Made by a program: the position numbers and the translations under genes
Assembly (NCBI GenBank): GCA_024639035.1
Contig: JAHEJE010000072.1
Span: forward strand, 1-10,424
Source of the DNA: Alphaproteobacteria bacterium
Lineage (GTDB): Bacteria; Pseudomonadota; Alphaproteobacteria; Rhizobiales; Aestuariivirgaceae
DNA length: 10,424 bases
Direction: 5' to 3'
Notes under the pieces: generated by a model
What the model was told of the DNA's origin: nothing
Database searches by the model: none
Seen by the model: the letters and a program-made list of their open reading frames with translations, nothing else
In this document: one piece after another, positions 1 through 6,934 of the stretch
Position numbering within the stretch: the first letter of the stretch is position 1
Layout of the letters: each line of letters opens with the position of its first letter

Positions 1-1349
1 TAGCTTTGCGCTTTTTTTCTGGCACGCATCAGCGTGCGAAACTTGTCTGCCCAGCCGGGCCGGTTTTCCTGTCTGCCGCGTGCCACCGCCAGCGCCGAGG
101 CCGGCACATCGCTGGTGATCACACTGCCGGAGCCAATCATGGCGCCATCGCCGATCTTCACCGGCGCCACCAGCGCACTGTTCGAGCCGATGAAGGCACC
201 GGCCCCGATATCGGTAAAATGCTTGAAAAACCCGTCATAGTTGCAGGTGATCGTCCCTGCCCCAACATTTGCCCCGGCCCCGACCCGGGCATCACCGATA
301 TAGGTGAGATGATTGACCTTGGCGCCGGCTTCCAGCGTCGCCTTCTTGATTTCCACGAAATTGCCGACCTTGGCGCCATCGCCGACATCGGCTTGCGGGC
401 GCAATCGGGCGTAAGGACCGATCACCGCGCCCTTGCCCACCCTGGCGCCCTCGAGATGGCTGAACGGCAGGATGCGGGCGCGCTCGGAGATGGCAACTCC
501 GGGGCCGATCACGACATTCGGACCAACCGTCACATCGCGTCCAATGCGGGTGTCGGGGGACAGAAACACGGTTTTCGGCCCGATCAGCGTCGCACCGCCG
601 AGCATTGCGCGCTCGCGATAACGCTGCTGGAACAGCCCGTCAGCCCGGCTCAACTGTACGCGGTCATTGACCCCGAGCACTTCGGTCTCGTCGCACAAGG
701 CGAACTTGCAGGACCGGCCGACCTCATTGCACAAACCCACCAGGTCAGTCAGGTAGTATTCGCCTTTGGCGTTGTCGTTGCCGATTTTGGGCAACAGGTG
801 TTGTAGCAATTCATTGTTGAGGCAAATAACGCCTGAATTGCATATATTTATCAGATTTTCTTCAGCTGATGAATCAAGTTGTTCGCGAATCGCCAGGAGA
901 TTGTCTTTGCGGGTGATCAAGCGGCCATAGCCATGCGGATTGGCGGTCTCGAAACCGAGCACCGCCATATCGGCGCCGGCTTCAACGATCTGTCTCAGGC
1001 GGTCAAGCGTTTCCGGTTGGATCAGCGGCACGTCGCCATACAGAACCAACACCGGTCCGTCATGGTCGCGCAACGCTGGCGCAGCCATGCTGACGGCATG
1101 GGCGGTGCCCCGCCGTTCGGCCTGTACGACGCTGACCACATCGAGAATTACCGCCTCTGCCGCCTCGGTCACATCGGTCATGTCCGGCCCGACCACGAGA
1201 CAGACCTTTTCAGCCTCCAGGGCTCGTGCGGCAAGAAGCACATGGCCGAGCAGACTGCGGCCACCGGCCTGGTGCAGCACCTTGGGGCATGAGGACTTCA
1301 TGCGCGTGCCCATGCCGGCCGCCAGAACGATACATGCAATCGGCTTCAT
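1..1349 (-). CDS. glmU: Bifunctional GlmU: GlcN-1-P acetyltransferase / GlcNAc-1-P uridylyltransferase
   Basis: This cytoplasmic enzyme makes UDP-GlcNAc, the precursor of peptidoglycan and lipid A, in two steps: acetylation of GlcN-1-P, then uridylyl transfer. I translated 449 residues from the ATG at 1349. The N-terminal nucleotidyltransferase domain (about 1-230) has the LAAGMGTRM loop (9-17), SCPKVLH, YGDVP with Mg-binding D106, EYYLTD and GVNDR with N228. The C-terminal left-handed beta-helix (about 250-430) shows hexapeptide repeats, the probable catalytic H347 in NHLTYIGDA, and NYDG (370-373). Length fits the family (about 450). The last visible bases are TA, so the stop codon is cut by the window edge by one base and the protein itself is essentially complete. 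The start lacks a clear Shine-Dalgarno; a six-codon upstream frame ends on it (see findings). In related bacteria glmS often follows glmU, which would lie outside this window. Identity is very sure. Confidence 0.96.
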   Translation of the reverse strand, partial: MKPIACIVLAAGMGTRMKSSCPKVLHQAGGRSLLGHVLLAARALEAEKVCLVVGPDMTDVTEAAEAVILDVVSVVQAERRGTAHAVSMAAPALRDHDGPVLVLYGDVPLIQPETLDRLRQIVEAGADMAVLGFETANPHGYGRLITRKDNLLAIREQLDSSAEENLINICNSGVICLNNELLQHLLPKIGNDNAKGEYYLTDLVGLCNEVGRSCKFALCDETEVLGVNDRVQLSRADGLFQQRYRERAMLGGATLIGPKTVFLSPDTRIGRDVTVGPNVVIGPGVAISERARILPFSHLEGARVGKGAVIGPYARLRPQADVGDGAKVGNFVEIKKATLEAGAKVNHLTYIGDARVGAGANVGAGTITCNYDGFFKHFTDIGAGAFIGSNSALVAPVKIGDGAMIGSGSVITSDVPASALAVARGRQENRPGWADKFRTLMRARKKAQS

Positions 1350-1400
1350 TAATTCAGTCGCCCATCCATCCGTGATTCCCATCAGATCGGATCAATCTAG

Positions 1401-1421
1401 CGCAAAATGGTGCATTTTGTG
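1401..1421. promoter_or_regulatory. Inverted repeat upstream of glmU (possible operator or leader hairpin)
   Basis: The arms are CGCAAAATG and CATTTTGTG around a 3-base GTG centre. All nine pairs form, one of them a G-T wobble. It lies about 50 bases upstream of the glmU start and about 80 bases upstream of the tRNA promoter. It could be a regulator-binding dyad or a hairpin in the glmU leader. It has no T-run on the tRNA side, so a terminator is unlikely. The regulator is unknown. Confidence 0.35.
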
Positions 1422-1503
1422 TTGCGTCCCGATGCATTCACGATGCAGGAAACGCGCCGAATTGCGGCAATCGTGCCGTCCCCGCCGTCGCGGCGATCTG
1501 CTA

Positions 1504-1532
1504 TTGACCGGCCCAGCGCCCGCCACTATGTT
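1504..1532 (+). promoter_or_regulatory. Sigma-70-type promoter for tRNA-Lys
   Basis: A -35 box TTGACC (1504-1509) and a -10 box TATGTT (1527-1532) are separated by exactly 17 bases. The predicted start near 1539 leaves a leader of about 10 bases before the mature tRNA, as expected for a stable RNA gene. Confidence 0.7.
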
Positions 1533-1549
1533 CACGCCGTCCTTTGCAG

Positions 1550-1625
1550 GGGCCCGTAGCTCAGCTGGTAGAGCAACTGACTTTTAATCAGTAGGTCACA
1601 GGTTCGAAACCTGTCGGGCTCACCA
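1550..1625 (+). tRNA. tRNA-Lys, anticodon TTT
   Basis: The cloverleaf is complete at 76 bases. The acceptor stem GGGCCCG pairs with CGGGCTC (one G-T pair). The D arm GCTC/GAGC, anticodon stem ACTGA/TCAGT and T arm ACAGG/CCTGT all pair, and the T loop is TTCGAAA. The anticodon loop CTTTTAA places TTT at 1583-1585, which reads AAA and AAG. The CCA end is genome-encoded (1623-1625). The gene is single, not in a cluster, and is convergent with secG. Confidence 0.98.
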
Positions 1626-1665
1626 TTTCAGAAGAAAATCCGCCCAAATCCAGCACCCGGCCCGC

Positions 1666-2034
1666 CTATTCGGTGACCGGCACCTGCGGCTCTGTGGGGG
1701 TCAGGGTGCCCGGCAGGGATGGCAGCACGCCACCGCCCTCGGACTGTTCGCCCGAACCGGACTGCTGCGGCTGGACCCGGTCGAACACCGAACCCGAATC
1801 GGCTTCGCCGCGCGCCAGGATGGTCAGGGTAATCGAGGTGATGAAGAACGCCGCCGCCAGACCGGCCGTCGTGCGGGTCAGCAGGTTTGCCGCGCCGCGG
1901 CTGGAAAACAGCGATCCGCCGCCACCGCCGCCGCCACCAATACCGAGCGCCCCGCCTTCGGAGCGCTGCAACAGCACGACGCCGATCAGCGACACGGCAA
2001 TCAACAGGTGGACGACAAGCAATACGGTGGTCAT
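1666..2034 (-). CDS. secG: Preprotein translocase subunit SecG
   Basis: This is a small inner-membrane subunit of the SecYEG channel that assists SecA-driven protein export. The 122-residue product has two membrane segments (about 2-22 and 52-73). The family motif LLQRSEGGALG follows segment one, then eight consecutive glycines (33-40), then the second segment starting NLLTRTTAGLA. The C-terminal tail (about 75-122) is polar and rich in Ser, Gly and Pro, as in many alphaproteobacterial SecG proteins. The gene lies 85 bases downstream of tpiA on the same strand with no obvious terminator between, so the two are probably cotranscribed. The ribosome binding site is weak (only an A/G-rich GAAAAG). 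In many relatives pyrG follows secG; here a tRNA on the opposite strand follows instead. Confidence 0.93.
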   Translation of the reverse strand: MTTVLLVVHLLIAVSLIGVVLLQRSEGGALGIGGGGGGGGSLFSSRGAANLLTRTTAGLAAAFFITSITLTILARGEADSGSVFDRVQPQQSGSGEQSEGGGVLPSLPGTLTPTEPQVPVTE

Positions 2035-2119
2035 GTTTTCGGTCTTTTCGAAACTTCAGGCGATTATGGCTGCCATGTAGCGTGAAACCGCGGCAATTAC
2101 AATGGCGACAATGCCACGC

Positions 2120-2881
2120 TCAGGTGTAGGCCTTTATGATGCCGATGAAATCCGCCGCCTTCAGACTGGCCCCGCCGACAAGCGCGCCGTTGACATTGGC
2201 AACCGCCATCAATTCCGCGGCATTGCCCGGCTTGACCGACCCACCGTAGAGGATACGCATCCTGGAGCCCTGTTCCTCGCCAACCAGCGCCGACAGGCGT
2301 TTGCGGATGTGCCGATGCACCTGCGCGACCTCATCAGCGGTTGCGGTGAGCCCGGTGCCGATGGCCCAGACCGGCTCATAGGCAATGATGGTATTGTCGG
2401 CACTGGCGCCCTCGGGCAGCGACCCCTTGACCTGGGCGGAGATCACCCGGAGGGTTGCACCGGATTTGCGTTCATCGTGCGTCTCGCCAACGCACACGAT
2501 AGCCGTCAGACCGGCCCTAAGTGCTGCGGTGGCCTTTGCACGGACATCGCCGTTGGCTTCGCCATGATCAGCCCGGCGCTCGGAGTGGCCGACGATGACG
2601 GCCCCGGCACCGGCATCGGCGAACATTTCCGCTGACAGATCGCCGGTGTGGGCGCCGCTCTCGCTGGCATGGCAATCCTGACCACCAGTGATGACCCGCG
2701 ATGACCTGGTCAGATCGCGCACCTTGGTCAGCAATGTGGCCGGCGGGCAGATCATTACATCGCACTTGAGCCGCACCCCCTTCAGCATCGAGACCAGAAG
2801 TCGCACTTCCCTGAGCGACGTCTTGGTTCCGTTCATCTTCCAGTTACCGGCAACCAGCGCGCGCGGTGTTTTCTTGGCCAT
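2120..2881 (-). CDS. tpiA: Triose-phosphate isomerase
   Basis: This cytoplasmic glycolytic and gluconeogenic enzyme interconverts dihydroxyacetone phosphate and glyceraldehyde-3-phosphate. The 253-residue TIM barrel has all active-site elements: GNWKMNG (12-18, with N13 and K15), the electrophile H99 in VGHSERR, the catalytic base E169 in AYEPVWAIGTG (167-177), the flexible loop 6, and the phosphate-binding YGGSVKPGN (212-220). Length is normal for the family (about 250). The ATG at 2881 starts MAKKTPRALVAGNWKMNG at the expected distance from the first motif. A GGGG-rich segment lies just upstream, as does a good promoter. It is the first gene of a probable tpiA-secG unit and diverges from the ppiD-type gene. 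Confidence 0.97.
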   Translation of the reverse strand: MAKKTPRALVAGNWKMNGTKTSLREVRLLVSMLKGVRLKCDVMICPPATLLTKVRDLTRSSRVITGGQDCHASESGAHTGDLSAEMFADAGAGAVIVGHSERRADHGEANGDVRAKATAALRAGLTAIVCVGETHDERKSGATLRVISAQVKGSLPEGASADNTIIAYEPVWAIGTGLTATADEVAQVHRHIRKRLSALVGEEQGSRMRILYGGSVKPGNAAELMAVANVNGALVGGASLKAADFIGIIKAYT

Positions 2882-2920
2882 CTCGCTACCCCTGTCAAAA
2901 TTCAGCCCGTGAAGGTTGTT

Positions 2921-2949
2921 ATCAGACCGGCGCCGACTTGCGAAGTCAA
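2921..2949 (-). promoter_or_regulatory. Promoter for tpiA-secG
   Basis: On the minus strand a -35 box TTGACT (2949-2944) and a -10 box TCTGAT (2926-2921) are 17 bases apart. The predicted start near 2914 gives a leader of about 33 bases to the tpiA ATG. The -35 is strong and the -10 matches consensus at four of six bases. Confidence 0.5.
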
Positions 2950-3004
2950 CAATTCACAGGCATCTGCCGGTGCACGGCGGCAAGCCGGCGCCGACAGCTT
3001 GCGC

Positions 3005-3033
3005 TTGCCATGGTCCCAACCCATTTCTATGAT
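3005..3033 (+). promoter_or_regulatory. Promoter for the ppiD-type gene
   Basis: A -35 box TTGCCA (3005-3010) and a -10 box TATGAT (3028-3033) are 17 bases apart, each one mismatch from consensus. The start would be near 3040, about 47 bases before the ATG at 3087, and does not overlap the divergent tpiA promoter. Confidence 0.68.
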
Positions 3034-3086
3034 GCGCCGCGCCCGCTAGAGCCGATTCAGGCCGGGCCTACCAAGAGGAATTTTTC

Positions 3087-4970
3087 ATGCTCGGTTCCAT
3101 GCGTTCCAAAGCCGGCGGCTGGGTCGCCAAGGCGTTCATCGTTCTGCTTGCAGCCAGTTTTGCTGTGTGGGGCGTTGCCGACGTATTCTCGGGCCGGCAG
3201 TCGGACGTCGTGGCCGAGGTCGGCACCCGCCAGGTGTCCAACTACGATTATCAGACCGCCCTGTCGCGCCACCTGCAAAGTCTCAGCCGCCAGTTCGGTC
3301 AGACGCTGACGCCGGATCAGGCGCGCCAGCTGGGGATCGACCGCCAGGTGCTCGGCCAGCTGTTGCGCGATGCCGCATTGGAGGCGCAGGCCGACAAACT
3401 GGGTTTGCGGATTTCCAGCGATACCGTGGCCCAGCGCATAGCCAACGACCGGCGGTTTCAGAATGCCTCGGGCCAGTTCAATGCCGACCAGTTCCGCAAT
3501 CTGTTGCGCAGCAACGGCATCACCGAACAGGCGTTTGTCCTGTCCGAACAGCAAAACCTGCTGCGCCAGTCGATCGGTGCGGGCATAAGCCGTGGTGTCG
3601 AGGTTCCGGGCCTGCTGGCCCGCGTCGCCTATGATCACCGCAATGCGCAGCGCGATGCGAAATACTTCATCGTCACCGGTTCCACGGCAGATGTCGACGA
3701 ACCGAGCGATTCCGATCTGAAGGCGTTCTACGACAGCAACCAGCGCCTGTTTGCCGTGCCGGAGCGTCGGGTGTTCGGTGTGGTTCAGGTCACGCCGGAA
3801 CTCCTCGCCGCCAACATCGACGTCGGCGAAGACCAGATCGCGGACTACTACGAGCGTACCAAACACATCTACGGCACGCCGGAAAAGCGCCAGGTTCAAC
3901 AGATCACCTTTGCTTCGGATGCCGAGGCACAAGCGGCCTATGACAAGATCACCGCCGGTGCCTCGTTCGACGACATTGCCAAGGAGCGCGGTCTGAGCGA
4001 AACCGACCTCAACCTGGGCGAGGTCACGGCCAAGACCTTTCCCGATCCGACGTTGTCGGAGGCGGCTTTCGCACTGGCCCTGAACGAAGTCAGCAAGCCG
4101 GTGAAGGGCAAGTTGTCCACTGCCCTGCTCCGGGTGACGTCGATCACCCCGGGCAGCCAGAAGACGCTGGACGACGTTCGCGACGACGTGAAAGAGGCGC
4201 TGCAACTGGATCAGGCCCGCGACGAAGTGCTCAATGTCCATGACAAGATCGAAGACGCCCGCGCCGGCGGGCAGACCTTGGCCGAGATTGGCAAGGCCCT
4301 GTCGTTGCCGGTGATCGAAACCCCTGCCCTGGGGCGCAGTGGCGAGGATGCGAGCGGTACGGCCTATTCCGGCATCAGCGATGCCGCGGCAATCGTTCGG
4401 GCCGGATTTGACAGCGACGTCGGTGTCGAGAACGATGCCCTCAACACCGGCGATGACGGTTTCACCTGGTTCGAGGTGCGCGACGTGATCGCAGCATCGA
4501 CCGAACCGCTTGCGGATGTTCGCGCGCAGGCAGTCGAAGCCTGGAAGGCGCGGCAGATGCGCACCAGGATGCTGGAACTCGGACAGAAGCTCGTCGAGCG
4601 GGCGCGCGGCGGTTCAAGCCTCGATGCCCTGGCAAAGGAGCACAATGCCGAGGTCAGGTCGCAGAACGGGCTGAAGCGCAACGAAGGCAGCGAGACGTTC
4701 CCTGCCGCCGCCGTGGGGGCTCTGTTTGCGGTGCCTGAAGACGGTTACGCCTATACCCTTGAAAGCGATGGCCTGGGTGTACGACTGATGAAATCGTCAC
4801 CGGTGTTCTCCACGCCCTACAGCTCCAGCTCCGATGAGGCAAAGGCGATCAGTCAGGTCCTGGCAAGCGGCATGACCGATGATCTTTACGCGCAATACCT
4901 CGCCGACCTGCAGGCCGACCTGGGTGTGTCGATCAATGAGGCACGACTGAACACGTCCGGCGCGCGGTAA
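3087..4970 (+). CDS. ppiD: PpiD-type peptidylprolyl isomerase / periplasmic folding chaperone (SurA N-terminal-like)
   Basis: This is a membrane-anchored periplasmic folding factor of 627 residues, close to E. coli PpiD in length. The N-terminus matches the PpiD pattern: a short positively charged start (MLGSMRSKAGGW), one uncleaved signal anchor (about 13-33), then AEVGTRQVSNYDY. This leads into a SurA-type chaperone domain (about 40-170) rich in Q/L/R helices, including RQVLGQLLRDAALEAQADKLGL and the FNADQFRNLLRSNG segment. A parvulin-like domain (about 265-355) is diverged; the PPIase activity of PpiD is weak or absent even in model members, so a holdase-type chaperone role is the safer call. 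The C-terminal third is a helical domain resembling the rest of the family. The start is supported by AGAGGA (3074-3079) seven bases before the ATG. In many relatives trp genes follow; here mscS follows, 158 bases later. A long frame on the opposite strand is a codon-bias shadow. Confidence 0.88.
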   Translation: MLGSMRSKAGGWVAKAFIVLLAASFAVWGVADVFSGRQSDVVAEVGTRQVSNYDYQTALSRHLQSLSRQFGQTLTPDQARQLGIDRQVLGQLLRDAALEAQADKLGLRISSDTVAQRIANDRRFQNASGQFNADQFRNLLRSNGITEQAFVLSEQQNLLRQSIGAGISRGVEVPGLLARVAYDHRNAQRDAKYFIVTGSTADVDEPSDSDLKAFYDSNQRLFAVPERRVFGVVQVTPELLAANIDVGEDQIADYYERTKHIYGTPEKRQVQQITFASDAEAQAAYDKITAGASFDDIAKERGLSETDLNLGEVTAKTFPDPTLSEAAFALALNEVSKPVKGKLSTALLRVTSITPGSQKTLDDVRDDVKEALQLDQARDEVLNVHDKIEDARAGGQTLAEIGKALSLPVIETPALGRSGEDASGTAYSGISDAAAIVRAGFDSDVGVENDALNTGDDGFTWFEVRDVIAASTEPLADVRAQAVEAWKARQMRTRMLELGQKLVERARGGSSLDALAKEHNAEVRSQNGLKRNEGSETFPAAAVGALFAVPEDGYAYTLESDGLGVRLMKSSPVFSTPYSSSSDEAKAISQVLASGMTDDLYAQYLADLQADLGVSINEARLNTSGAR

Positions 4971-5048
4971 GGTTCGGGCTGGAACGACTGGGGGCGATGC
5001 CCGACAGGCGCCCGGTTGGAGCGGTTGGCAAATGTGTGCATGTCCATG

Positions 5049-5078
5049 TCGACAAACAACATCAGCTGGAGTTAGACT
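5049..5078 (+). promoter_or_regulatory. Weak promoter candidate for mscS
   Basis: TCGACA (5049-5054), one base from TTGACA, is followed after 18 bases by TAGACT (5073-5078), four of six from TATAAT. The region also has a tandem CGGTTGG pair (5013-5019 and 5022-5028) and a small imperfect hairpin (5087-5105) in what would be the leader. Read-through from the upstream gene is equally possible, since no convincing terminator separates them. Confidence 0.22.
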
Positions 5079-5128
5079 AGCGCATTCTCCTCGTTTATGA
5101 GGGAGTTTGCATTTCCAAGGGGGCAATC

Positions 5129-5947
5129 ATGGAAAGCGAAGCGTTAGATCAGGTCGTAGGTGGATACGATTGGCTCGTGGCCAACTCGATGAATGTGCTT
5201 TACGCCATTCTCATCATCATCGTCGCTCTTTGGCTCGCCGGACTGGTCAAAAAACTTATCATCAAAGTCGCAAAATCGAACGATAAACTCGACAATACCC
5301 TGTTCGAATTCCTCGGGTCGCTGGCCCGTTACGGCATTCTGGCGCTGGCCGGCATCATGGTGCTGGAACGCTTCGGGGTCACCACGACGTCACTGGTGGC
5401 GCTGGTCGGCGCGGCCGGGCTGGCAGTCGGTCTAGCGCTGCAGGGAACCCTGTCCAATCTCGCCGCCGGCGCCATGCTGCTGATGTTCCGTCCGTTCAAG
5501 GTCGGTGATTTCATCGACGGGGCCGGCGTGTTCGGCAAAGTCGAAACGATCACACTGTTCACCACCGACCTCAGCACATTCGATCAACAGCACATCATCG
5601 TGCCGAACGGCGAGTTGTGGGGCACCAAGATCGTCAATCACAGCCATTACGAGGAACGCGGCGTCGACCTCACCTTCGGCGTGTCTTATTCCACCGATCT
5701 CGAGAAGGCCAAAAAGGCCATCAAGAAGGTGTTTGATGCACACGATTTGGTCTTGCAGGAACCCGCGCCGTTCATTGAAGTCGACAAGTGGAACGAGTCC
5801 TCGGTCGATATCATCGCGCGGCCGTTCTGCAAGGGTGAGCACTATTTCGATCTGCGCTATTCGCTGCCGCAACTGGTGAAAGAAGAGTTCAACCGCCAGA
5901 AGATCGAGATCCCGTTCCCGCACCGGGTTGTCATAATGCAAAAATAA
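5129..5947 (+). CDS. mscS: Small-conductance mechanosensitive channel, MscS family
   Basis: This inner-membrane channel opens under membrane tension and releases solutes during hypo-osmotic shock. The 272-residue product is the minimal MscS architecture: TM1 (about 20-40), TM2 (about 62-82), then the pore helix TM3 (about 88-122), which has the hallmark AAGLAVGLALQGTLSNLAAG. L98 and L102 occupy the positions of the E. coli pore-sealing L105 and L109, and Q105-G106 those of the Q112-G113 hinge. A beta domain follows with MFRPFKVGDFID (119-130), IIVPNGELWG (156-165) and IVNHS. The mixed alpha/beta C-terminal domain ends at IPFPHRVV. A strong AAGGGGG (5117-5123) sits five bases before the ATG. 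A hairpin just after the stop may end the transcript. The gene is monocistronic, upstream of the DUF1538 operon. Confidence 0.95.
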   Translation: MESEALDQVVGGYDWLVANSMNVLYAILIIIVALWLAGLVKKLIIKVAKSNDKLDNTLFEFLGSLARYGILALAGIMVLERFGVTTTSLVALVGAAGLAVGLALQGTLSNLAAGAMLLMFRPFKVGDFIDGAGVFGKVETITLFTTDLSTFDQQHIIVPNGELWGTKIVNHSHYEERGVDLTFGVSYSTDLEKAKKAIKKVFDAHDLVLQEPAPFIEVDKWNESSVDIIARPFCKGEHYFDLRYSLPQLVKEEFNRQKIEIPFPHRVVIMQK

Positions 5948-5969
5948 CACACCCACCCGGGGTGTTGTT
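5946..5969 (+). terminator. Possible terminator after mscS
   Basis: The stem ACACCC (5949-5954) pairs with GGGTGT (5960-5965) around a five-base loop, and can extend by three more pairs if T5966 bulges. It begins right at the mscS stop. The following sequence (TTGTTG) is only modestly T-rich, so efficiency is uncertain. A second, weaker structure is CCGGC (6009-6013) with GCCGG (6023-6027), followed by TCTGTTTTCTT. Confidence 0.4.
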
Positions 5970-6046
5970 GCAGCAGGGTTGCACATCGCTGTTGACCTGT
6001 AATCACCGCCGGCTGGCAGATCGCCGGTCTGTTTTCTTGCGCCGAA

Positions 6047-6075
6047 TTGGCAGTTTCCGCGCGAGGCGTTGCTAT
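6047..6075 (+). promoter_or_regulatory. Weak promoter candidate for the DUF1538-PII-CBS operon
   Basis: TTGGCA (6047-6052) is followed after 17 bases by TGCTAT (6070-6075). The -35 is one base off consensus, but the -10 matches only three of six. It is the best pairing I found in the 246-base gap between mscS and the operon, and would leave a leader of about 110 bases. The real promoter may be of another type. Confidence 0.22.
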
Positions 6076-6193
6076 TCATCCTTCCAAGACCGCCTGTTTG
6101 CGGATACCATCGCTGTAACGTCTGGGGTTCGTTAAAAGAAGCGATACGAAACGGGGATCGCCGATTGGGCAAAAAACGCGAAAGTGTGCGCAC

Positions 6194-6934
6194 ATGATGG
6201 GATCGGTCCGCGCCGCTGCCGTCTTGCTGGGCAATACCTTGCGCGACCTGGCCCCGATCATTGTGATTATCGCGTTCTTCCAGATTTTCGTGCTACGTCA
6301 GCCGGTCGACAACCTCGGCGATATCGCCGTCGGTTTCGTGTTTGTCATGCTCGGCCTGGCGATTTTCATCCAGGGTCTGGAAATGGCGCTGTTTCCATTG
6401 GGCGAAGCGCTGGCCGATGCCTTTGCCCGCAAGGGATCGCTGTTCTGGTTATTGAGTTTCGCTTTCTGTCTGGGCTTCGGGACGACTGTTGCCGAACCGG
6501 CACTGATCGCCGTTGGCGCTGAGGCGGCAAATGTGATGGCCAAGGCCGGCTTCATCGGCGCGGGAGCGGAGTCCGAAAGTTTCTACGCCCAGGCCCTGCG
6601 CTACACCGTCGCCGTCTCGGTCGGCACCTCATTGATGATCGGCGTGATGCGCATCCTGAAGGGCTGGCCGATCCAGTGGCTGATCATCGGCGGCTATATC
6701 CTGGTGGTGCTCCTGACCGCCATCGCTCCGACTGAGATTGTCGGTATCGCCTATGACAGCGGCGGCGTGACGACTTCTACTATAACGGTGCCGCTGGTCA
6801 CCGCACTTGGCGTCGGCCTGGCGAGCGCGATTGTCGGCCGCAATCCGATGATCGACGGCTTCGGGCTGATCGCCTTCGCCAGTCTGCTGCCGATCGTGTT
6901 CGTGCTCGTCTTCGGGGTGGTGATCAGCCTATGA
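6194..6934 (+). CDS. DUF1538 membrane protein, subunit A of a split pair
   Basis: The 246-residue multi-pass inner-membrane protein has about six to seven hydrophobic segments. Family features are FIQGLEMALFPLGEAL (58-73), GFGTTVAEPALIAVG (94-108), and the long conserved block YDSGGVTTSTITVPLV (187-202) followed by NPMIDGFGLIAFASLLP. The invariant-looking charges within hydrophobic surroundings (E63, E101, D188, D221) are candidate substrate or ion contacts. The function is not known from the sequence. From memory, a DUF1538 pair called UmpA/UmpB from Halomonas was described as a two-component Na+(K+)/H+ antiporter, so cation transport is a reasonable guess. The start at 6194 is taken because no in-frame start exists just upstream; the ATG at 6197 is an alternative, and the Shine-Dalgarno is weak. 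The stop overlaps the next start (ATGA), so the two subunits are translationally coupled. It is clearly paralogous to its neighbour. Confidence 0.85.
   Translation: MMGSVRAAAVLLGNTLRDLAPIIVIIAFFQIFVLRQPVDNLGDIAVGFVFVMLGLAIFIQGLEMALFPLGEALADAFARKGSLFWLLSFAFCLGFGTTVAEPALIAVGAEAANVMAKAGFIGAGAESESFYAQALRYTVAVSVGTSLMIGVMRILKGWPIQWLIIGGYILVVLLTAIAPTEIVGIAYDSGGVTTSTITVPLVTALGVGLASAIVGRNPMIDGFGLIAFASLLPIVFVLVFGVVISL

Noticed and set aside
6..806. A 266-codon plus-strand frame opposite glmU
   Set aside because: The minus strand encodes the complete GlmU beta-helix with its catalytic motifs; the plus frame gives low-complexity His/Arg/Gly-rich sequence without homology cues.
1915..1938. Eight consecutive glycine codons in secG, considered as a slippage-prone contingency repeat
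   Set aside because: A glycine run after the first membrane segment is usual in alphaproteobacterial SecG, and the codons are mixed (GGT, GGC, GGA), so no pure repeat exists to slip.
2102..2635. A 177-codon plus-strand frame opposite tpiA
   Set aside because: It is a shadow of a fully motif-supported TpiA, with no ribosome binding site or domain of its own.
3057..4241. A 394-codon open frame on the minus strand opposite the ppiD-type gene
   Set aside because: It is antisense to a gene with clear family structure, its translation has no recognisable domain, and GC-rich third positions commonly create such frames.
4992..5013. GGGCG/CGCCC hairpin after the ppiD-type gene as a terminator
   Set aside because: It has only five pairs, a twelve-base loop and no T-run.
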